This document shows positions 59,133-64,000 of a stretch of DNA of 64,000 nucleotides, piece after piece. The notes under the pieces were generated by a model. The model did no database searches. It saw nothing but the letters and a program-made list of their open reading frames with translations, and was not told the DNA's origin. Origin of the DNA: Mucisphaera sp965279675 (GTDB lineage: Bacteria > Planctomycetota > Phycisphaerae > Phycisphaerales > Phycisphaeraceae). The stretch lies in the NCBI RefSeq assembly GCF_965279675.1, contig NZ_CBDIIJ010000002.1, positions 558,001 through 622,000 on the forward strand, given 5' to 3'. The first letter of the stretch is position 1. Each line of letters begins with the position of its first letter. A program made the translations under genes and the position numbers.

Positions 59133-60023
59133 TCACTCGCTGTCCCGCTCTCGGACGGGGACGGATGGGATGACGATGGACATGCCGGCGCGGATGGCGT
59201 TGGGGTCGGAGCCGATGGACCCGCGATTGGCGTTGAAGATGGTGCGCCACTGCGAGGCGGTGCCGTAGTAGCGGACGGAGATGGAGGAGAGGCTTTCGCC
59301 TGGACGGATGACGTGGCGCTGCACGGGTTCGGGTGCCCGGAGGCCTTCTTCGTCTTCGGTGAGGATCGGTTCGCCGTCTTCGTCGAGCTCGGGCAGGAGG
59401 ATGGCTTGTCCGATGGGCAGGCGGATCGGGTCGACGGTGGGATTGGCTCTGGCGATGAGTACCCAGTGCCGGCTCTCGCCGTAGACGCGTTCGGAGATCG
59501 TGGAGAAGGTATCGCCTTCCTGGACGGTGTAGGTGCGTGGTCCGGGTTCGGCGGCCTGTTCCCGCAGGCGGAGGACGCGAGTGGGTTCGCGGTCGGGGTT
59601 GGTGGCGGCGCGTTGGGCTGGCGTGGCTTGGTCGGGACCGTTGGTGGCGGTTTCAGAGGCGGGTTCGGTATCGGTCGGGGAGGCGTCTTCGGTAGTGGCC
59701 GACTCCTCGGCGGGGTCCGTGGTGACGGGGGTGATGATGAGCGGACGGGAGGAGCGTTCGGCTGGATCCGGGCGGTCTTCGGTTTGCTCGCCGCCGGCCT
59801 GCGACTCGACGGGGATGAGAGGCCCGCGTCTGGGTGGCGGGGTTGTAGCGGTTGCGGGCTGGGTCTCGTTGGGCGCTGGTTTCAGGCTGGTGTCATTTGT
59901 CAGGCTCAGTTGCTGATCGGGGGCTGTTTCGGCCGTATCGACAGGCACCATCAATCGATAGCCGATCGCGACGGTGCAGAGGAGCACCGCGAGGACAACG
60001 AGGAGGTAATAAGGGGCTTTCAT
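59133..60023 (-). CDS. LysM-domain membrane-anchored protein
   Basis: A 296-residue protein. An N-terminal hydrophobic helix (about 5-25) anchors it. A long Thr/Pro/Ala-rich linker follows, then two LysM modules near residues 157-205 (TYTVQEGDTFSTIS) and 230-285 (RHVIRPGESLSSIS). LysM binds peptidoglycan, so it may be a wall tether. GAAGGG lies eleven bases before the ATG, and a TACACT box (60057-60062) gives a leader of about 30 bases. It follows no operon partner clearly, although the FAD gene starts 15 bases after its stop. Confidence 0.85.
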   Translation of the reverse strand: MKAPYYLLVVLAVLLCTVAIGYRLMVPVDTAETAPDQQLSLTNDTSLKPAPNETQPATATTPPPRRGPLIPVESQAGGEQTEDRPDPAERSSRPLIITPVTTDPAEESATTEDASPTDTEPASETATNGPDQATPAQRAATNPDREPTRVLRLREQAAEPGPRTYTVQEGDTFSTISERVYGESRHWVLIARANPTVDPIRLPIGQAILLPELDEDGEPILTEDEEGLRAPEPVQRHVIRPGESLSSISVRYYGTASQWRTIFNANRGSIGSDPNAIRAGMSIVIPSVPVRERDSE

Positions 60024-60143
60024 GATGCTTAGAACCCTTCAGGCAAGCCTCCCACTAGTGTACGCCAAGCGGTGCGTGGTCGTGGCTGTCGGGCGCATCA
60101 ATTTTCATGATCCAACCCATCGTCGTGACTGGCCTTAGAATGC

Positions 60144-60172
60144 TTGACACCCGATTCAGGGCCAGCTAACGT
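60144..60172 (+). promoter_or_regulatory. Candidate promoter of the STAS/RsbW pair
   Basis: TTGACA (60144-60149) and TAACGT (60167-60172) with a 17-base spacer. A leader of about 34 bases ends in AGGAG before the STAS start. A second box, TACGAT at 60596-60601, could drive rsbW alone. Confidence 0.5.
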
Positions 60173-60212
60173 CGCGCTCGATACAAGACTGGCCTATCCA
60201 GGAGAGCGGTCG

Positions 60213-60572
60213 ATGACCACCAAGGACTCGAGACTCGTCATCAGCGAGCAGAACGACATCACCAAGATCGAGTTCCTCGACCGGAACATTCTCGAGGAGG
60301 CGAACATTCAGCAGATTGGCGAGGAGATCTCGCTGCTGATCGAGAAGTCGACCAACCCGAAGATTCTGATCAGCTTTGAGCGGGTTGAGCATCTTTCCTC
60401 GGCAGCCCTTGGCACGCTGATCACGATCAACAACAAGATCCGGAAGAAGGCCGGTCAGCTGCGGCTGGCGAATATCGATCCGCAGATCTACGAGGTGTTT
60501 GTGATTACCAAGCTGAACAAGCTGTTCCAGATCCACGACAGCACTGACAAAGCGATCGCCAGCTTCAAGTAA
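60213..60572 (+). CDS. STAS-domain anti-sigma factor antagonist
   Basis: A 119-residue single STAS domain of the SpoIIAA/RsbV type. The conserved phosphoserine region is HLSSAALGTL, with Ser63 the likely site phosphorylated by the neighbouring kinase. The start at 60213 is fixed by AGGAG eight bases upstream; the longer frame would extend into the promoter. With the next gene it makes a partner-switching pair. The sigma factor or other target is not in this window. Confidence 0.88.
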   Translation: MTTKDSRLVISEQNDITKIEFLDRNILEEANIQQIGEEISLLIEKSTNPKILISFERVEHLSSAALGTLITINNKIRKKAGQLRLANIDPQIYEVFVITKLNKLFQIHDSTDKAIASFK

Positions 60573-60620
60573 GCCGTTGTCCACGGAGGCCGGGCTACGA
60601 TGCGTGGTGAGGTCGAGCCC

Positions 60621-61043
60621 ATGTCCGATCAGATCAAAATTCCCAGTCGGCTGTCTGAGGTTGCCGGTGTCCAGGACCGGATTCTCAGCGCGGCAGGGCC
60701 GTTTCATTACTCGGAGAAGGCTCTTTTTGCCCTGAAGCTCTGTCTCGATGAGGCGGTGACGAATGCCATTCGGCATGGGAATGGGTCGGACCCGAGTAAG
60801 CAGGTGACGATCGATTACGCCATCAGCGAGGAGCAGATCCGGGTGACGATCTGCGATGAGGGGCCGGGATTCGACCCGGGCGGTGTCCCGGACCCAACGC
60901 TTGACGAGAACCTGGAGCGGCCGTGTGGTCGGGGTGTGATGCTGATGGCGGCCTACATGACTGAGGTGACCTACAACGATCGGGGCAACTGCGTGACTCT
61001 GGTCAAATCCAAAGACTGCACCCTGCCCAGCCGGAACGACTAG
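60621..61043 (+). CDS. RsbW-like anti-sigma factor / serine kinase (HATPase)
   Basis: A 140-residue GHKL ATPase. The N-box is DEAVTNAIRHGNG with Glu44 and Asn48; the G1 loop is DEGPGFD at 79-85; the G2 loop is GRGVMLM at 103-109. Known relatives phosphorylate the STAS partner and bind a sigma factor in the alternative state. GAGG precedes ATG 60621 by eight bases; the ATG at 60600 lacks this. It follows the STAS gene by 48 bases. Confidence 0.88.
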   Translation: MSDQIKIPSRLSEVAGVQDRILSAAGPFHYSEKALFALKLCLDEAVTNAIRHGNGSDPSKQVTIDYAISEEQIRVTICDEGPGFDPGGVPDPTLDENLERPCGRGVMLMAAYMTEVTYNDRGNCVTLVKSKDCTLPSRND

Positions 61044-61068
61044 TGCTGGCTCGATTGCCCCCCTGCGG

Positions 61069-61074
61069 TACACT
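61069..61074 (+). promoter_or_regulatory. Candidate -10 box, leaderless ybeY promoter
   Basis: TACACT ends six bases before the ybeY ATG at 61081, with no ribosome site between. Confidence 0.45.
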
Positions 61075-61080
61075 GTTCAT

Positions 61081-61653
61081 ATGACCCAGTCCGTTCCAGA
61101 CCCACCCGCTCTGAAGGCCGAAGCGACCCCGCAGGCCGAAGACGATCCCGACCCGTCTTCTACCTCTTCCAGTCCGTCGGGGGCGGGCGCGTCGTCGTCG
61201 GACTGGCTGGCTCTGGCGTGCGAGCACGGGGCTGCGTCAGCGCATGCCGAGTGGCTCGGCCGGCAGATCAGGGCGGCTGGGGACGAGATCGGGCCTGAGA
61301 TTGAGAGTCTGAGTGTGGTGCTCGTCGGCGATGAGAAGATGAGCGCCCTGCACGACCAGTATTTGCAGGACCCTTCGACCACGGACGTGCTGACCTTTGA
61401 TCTGCGTGAAGACACGGGACAGCCGATCGAGGGCGAGCTGGTGATCTGCGTGGATGAAGCCGAGCGGCAGGCGGGGGAGCTAGGGCACGGTGTTGAGAAG
61501 GAGTTGCTCCTGTATGCCGTGCACGGTCTTTTGCACCTGGCTGACTACGACGACCATGACCCGGACGAGGCTCAGCGGATGCACGCTGAGGAAGACCGGA
61601 TTCTCACGGCGATCGGTGTGGGGGCTGTTTACGATCGAGATCACCACGCGTAG
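61081..61653 (+). CDS. ybeY: Endoribonuclease YbeY
   Basis: A 190-residue zinc-dependent RNase for 16S rRNA maturation and ribosome quality control. The catalytic motif is HGLLHLADYDDHD with the three zinc histidines (the last in the DDHD), after TDVLTFDL and ELVICVDEA. About 45 residues of Pro/Ser/Ala-rich, probably disordered N-terminal sequence precede the domain, more than in most homologues. The ATG at 61081 is supported by the promoter spacing. It is followed by a CorC-type gene, a common pairing. Confidence 0.92.
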   Translation: MTQSVPDPPALKAEATPQAEDDPDPSSTSSSPSGAGASSSDWLALACEHGAASAHAEWLGRQIRAAGDEIGPEIESLSVVLVGDEKMSALHDQYLQDPSTTDVLTFDLREDTGQPIEGELVICVDEAERQAGELGHGVEKELLLYAVHGLLHLADYDDHDPDEAQRMHAEEDRILTAIGVGAVYDRDHHA

Positions 61654-61685
61654 CGAAGAATGCTCGCGGACGAGAGATACTGAAC

Positions 61686-62966
61686 TTGCAACTGTCGATC
61701 GGCATCATGATTCTGGCCACGCTGCTCGCGACGTACGTGTCGGCGTGCAACGTGGCGTTGAAGACCTTCTCGCGTCGGCGGCTTGAGGAGAAGCTTGAGG
61801 AGCAGGGTCGTCAGGCGGCCATGAAGACGCTGGTGCGTCGGCTTCCGAAGCTGCAGGTGATGACGGGTCTGCTGCGGACGGGTTTCAGTCTGCTGGTGCT
61901 GCTGGCGGTGCTGGATCTGCTTGAGTACGCGTACGATGGCTGGGTTGCCTTTACGCTTGCGTTTGTGGTGTCGGCTTCGATTCTGTCGATTTTTTCGATT
62001 GCGATCGGCACGAGTTGGGGGCGGTACACACCTGAGGGATTGATCAGTGCTTCGCTGCCTTTGCTCAACGCGGTGTATCTGCCGCTGGCTCCGATCCTGC
62101 GGTCGCTGCATGCGTTGGACCCGCTTGTCCGGCGGGTGTCGGGGGTGGACCTGAATCAGACCGATGACACGCTGTCGGAGGATGTGCTGTCGGTGGTTGA
62201 GGACCACGAGCATGCGGATACGGTTGATGAGCGTCAGAAGAACATGCTCGAAGCGGTGTTTGATCTGCCGAATACGACGGCGGAAGAGATCATGACGCCA
62301 CGCACGGATGTCAAGGGTATTGATTCGACCGATGCTTCCAGCCTGACCGATGTGCGGGATGCGATCGGCGACATCGGTTACTCGCGGATTCCGGTGTATG
62401 AGGAGAATCTGGACAAGATCATCGGGCTGCTCTATGCGCGTGATCTCATTCAGTTCCTTGGCGACGGCGAGGATTTCAACCTGCGCAAGATCATCCGGGA
62501 GCCGTATCTCGTGCCTGAGAGCAAGTCGGTAGCGGACCTGCTGAACGAGTTCCAGAAGAACAATCAGCACATGGCGATCGTTCTGGATGAGTACGGCGGG
62601 ACGGCGGGTCTTGTCACGATCGAGGACATTCTCGAAGAGATTGTGGGTGAGATCCGGGACGAGTACGAGGAAGACGCGGAGCCCGATCCGACGATCTATC
62701 CGGTCAACGAGCACACGGCCGATGTGGATGCGCGTGTTTCGATCGATGAGGTCAATGACGAACTCGAGCTCGAACTTCCTGAGGATGACGACTTTGACAC
62801 GCTGGGCGGTTTTGTGCTGAGTCAGTTCGGACGCATCCCGCAGACGAACGACCGATTCGATTACGAGGGCGTCCGCTACACGGTGACCGAGGCGGAGAAA
62901 ACCCGGGTGGTGCGGGTCCGGGTCGAGAAGCTGACGGATGACGCACCGATTCAGGACAGCGCCTAG
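61686..62966 (+). CDS. CNNM/CorC-type transporter with CBS pair
   Basis: A 426-residue membrane protein. Residues about 1-140 carry three to four helices of the CNNM domain. Two CBS domains follow (MTPRTDVKGID ... GYSRIPVYEENLDKIIGLLYARDL and AIVLDEYGGTAGLVTIEDILEEIVGEI), and a C-terminal CorC/HlyC domain ends it. The family is implicated in magnesium or cobalt export. The start is TTG at 61686, 32 bases after ybeY; no ATG fits the first helix. Confidence 0.88.
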   Translation: MQLSIGIMILATLLATYVSACNVALKTFSRRRLEEKLEEQGRQAAMKTLVRRLPKLQVMTGLLRTGFSLLVLLAVLDLLEYAYDGWVAFTLAFVVSASILSIFSIAIGTSWGRYTPEGLISASLPLLNAVYLPLAPILRSLHALDPLVRRVSGVDLNQTDDTLSEDVLSVVEDHEHADTVDERQKNMLEAVFDLPNTTAEEIMTPRTDVKGIDSTDASSLTDVRDAIGDIGYSRIPVYEENLDKIIGLLYARDLIQFLGDGEDFNLRKIIREPYLVPESKSVADLLNEFQKNNQHMAIVLDEYGGTAGLVTIEDILEEIVGEIRDEYEEDAEPDPTIYPVNEHTADVDARVSIDEVNDELELELPEDDDFDTLGGFVLSQFGRIPQTNDRFDYEGVRYTVTEAEKTRVVRVRVEKLTDDAPIQDSA

Positions 62967-63025
62967 GCCTCATCCGACCAACCGGTTGTGAGCCCTGGCG
63001 GCATCGTTTTTGGCATCGGTCCCGG

Positions 63026-63031
63026 TACACT
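63026..63031 (+). promoter_or_regulatory. Candidate -10 box, leaderless cysS promoter
   Basis: TACACT ends seven bases before the cysS ATG at 63039, with no ribosome site between. This is the same hexamer as at ybeY and the haem cluster. Confidence 0.45.
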
Positions 63032-63038
63032 CTCTGGC

Positions 63039-64000
63039 ATGATTCAGCCGCAGTTCTACAACACGCTGACCCATCGTCTTGAGACGTTCGAGCCGATCGA
63101 GCCCGGCAGGGTCACGATGTACAACTGCGGGCCGACGGTCTACGACTATGCGCAGATTGGTAATTTCCGGGCGTTTCTGTTTGCGGATCTGCTGAGACGG
63201 TCGCTGGAGCTGTTCGGGTATGAGGTCCGGCAGGTGATGAACATCACGGATGTCGGGCACATGACCGATGACCGGCACGCCGATGGCGGCGGCGAGGACA
63301 AGATGGCGCTGGCGTCTCAGCGGTTGAAGGCTTCGAAGAAGCAAGGGCGGGCGGAGGTGGCGGATCCGAACGATCCCTATCAGGTGGCTCGGTATTTCGA
63401 GCAGGCGTTTTTAGAGGATGCGAAGACCCTGCGGCTGAAGATCGCGGATGACCCTGCGGAGCAGCGGCCGCGGGCGACCGATCATGTGACGGCTTCGATG
63501 ATCCCGATGATTCAAAAGCTGATCGAGACAGGGCACGCGTATACGGCTGAGGATGGCGCTGTCTATTTTGATGTCCAGTCGTTCCCGGATTACGGGCAGC
63601 TGTCGGGCAACACGCTGGAACAGTTGCGGGGCGGTGCGGGCGGGCGTGTGGAAGAGACGCATCAGCAGGCCAAGAAGCACCCGGCTGACTTTCTGCTGTG
63701 GAAGCCGGATGCGCATCACCTGATGAAGTGGCCGTCACCCTGGGGCACCGGGTATCCGGGCTGGCATATTGAGTGTTCGGCGATGGCGAAGGCGACGCTG
63801 CGCCGGGAGACGATCGATATTCACACGGGTGGCGAGGACAACATCTTCCCGCATCACGAGTGCGAGATTGCGCAGTCGCGTGGGGCTTCGGGCAGGGATC
63901 GGTTTGCGAATTACTGGCTTCACACGCGTTTTCTGCTGGTGGATGGGCAGAAGATGTCGAAGTCGCTGGGCAACTTCTACACGCTCCGGGATCTGACGGA
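63039..64000 (+). CDS. cysS: Cysteinyl-tRNA synthetase, N-terminal part (runs off window)
   Basis: The first 320 codons of a class I synthetase charging tRNA-Cys. The zinc cysteine is in NCGPTVYDYAQIGNFR; the usual first His of the HIGH-type motif is Gln here (QIGN). ITDVGHMTDD follows, WHIECSAMA and HTGGEDNIFPHHECE form the cysteine-binding and zinc region, and KMSKSLGN is intact near the window edge. The ATG at 63039 is supported by the family N-terminus and the promoter spacing. The C-terminal third is missing only because the window ends. Confidence 0.95.
   Translation, partial: MIQPQFYNTLTHRLETFEPIEPGRVTMYNCGPTVYDYAQIGNFRAFLFADLLRRSLELFGYEVRQVMNITDVGHMTDDRHADGGGEDKMALASQRLKASKKQGRAEVADPNDPYQVARYFEQAFLEDAKTLRLKIADDPAEQRPRATDHVTASMIPMIQKLIETGHAYTAEDGAVYFDVQSFPDYGQLSGNTLEQLRGGAGGRVEETHQQAKKHPADFLLWKPDAHHLMKWPSPWGTGYPGWHIECSAMAKATLRRETIDIHTGGEDNIFPHHECEIAQSRGASGRDRFANYWLHTRFLLVDGQKMSKSLGNFYTLRDLT

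Noticed and set aside
1..64000. CRISPR arrays, tRNA or rRNA genes, insertion sequences, prophage
   Set aside because: All gaps were read on both strands. No regularly spaced repeats, cloverleaf with a TTCGA arm and acceptor stem, transposase motif or phage gene was found.

Overview
The window reads as a chromosomal segment of a high-G+C planctomycete, most likely class Phycisphaerae. The evidence is a run of exported proteins that combine dockerin-like calcium repeats with a C-terminal PEP-CTERM anchor, a prepilin-type protein of the kind abundant in planctomycetes, the futalosine menaquinone route (MqnC), and a carbohydrate cluster with a sulfatase. About 50 genes are supported, and nearly all the DNA is coding. 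No tRNA, rRNA, CRISPR array, transposase or prophage gene was found.

Region by region. 1-1034: a partial thymidylate kinase and a divergent methyltransferase. 1059-11052: a polysaccharide-degradation locus. One strand carries dockerin/PEP-CTERM protein, pseudopilin, PEP-CTERM protein, GH2 and GH43; the other carries an AraC regulator overlapping a sulfatase. 11200-15701: a compatible-solute operon (fructokinase, sugar-phosphate phosphatase, mannosylfructose-phosphate synthase) with a divergent GH32-like hydrolase. 15762-19506: two lipoproteins and a dockerin/PEP-CTERM trypsin-like protease. 19523-27157: citrate synthase, a GNAT protein and an ATP synthase operon in the order G-Z-I-B-E-F-H-A, with atpD and atpC absent. 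27242-36926: RNA helicase, alanine racemase, a hydrolase, a kinase-fold protein, an M29 aminopeptidase, a PEP-CTERM protein, acetyl-CoA synthetase and a LuxR-type regulator. 37166-40220: pyrH, frr and mqnC. 40331-43145: two convergent PEP-CTERM/dockerin genes; the second is AT-rich at its 5' end and is cut by one in-frame TAG. 43234-49959: an L,D-transpeptidase, rarA and two tandem chemoreceptors with a haem-c motif. 50010-55919: precorrin-2 dehydrogenase, a HemX/CcsA-like protein, hemA, a membrane glycosyltransferase and nfo. 56128-60023: upp, a probable 6S RNA, two oxidoreductases and a LysM protein. 60213-64000: a STAS/RsbW partner-switch pair, ybeY, a CorC-type protein and a partial cysS.

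Three observations stand out. First, at least ten genes have a TANNNT -10 box ending 6-7 bases before the start codon and no Shine-Dalgarno sequence, which predicts leaderless transcripts; neighbouring genes use ordinary Shine-Dalgarno leaders. Second, the interval 56818-57042 folds into a long rod with a central bubble, preceded on the minus strand by a perfect TATAAT and followed by a U-tract, which fits 6S RNA. Third, the propeller/dockerin/PEP-CTERM gene at 41523-43145 is one reading frame broken by a single amber codon inside a repeated propeller blade.
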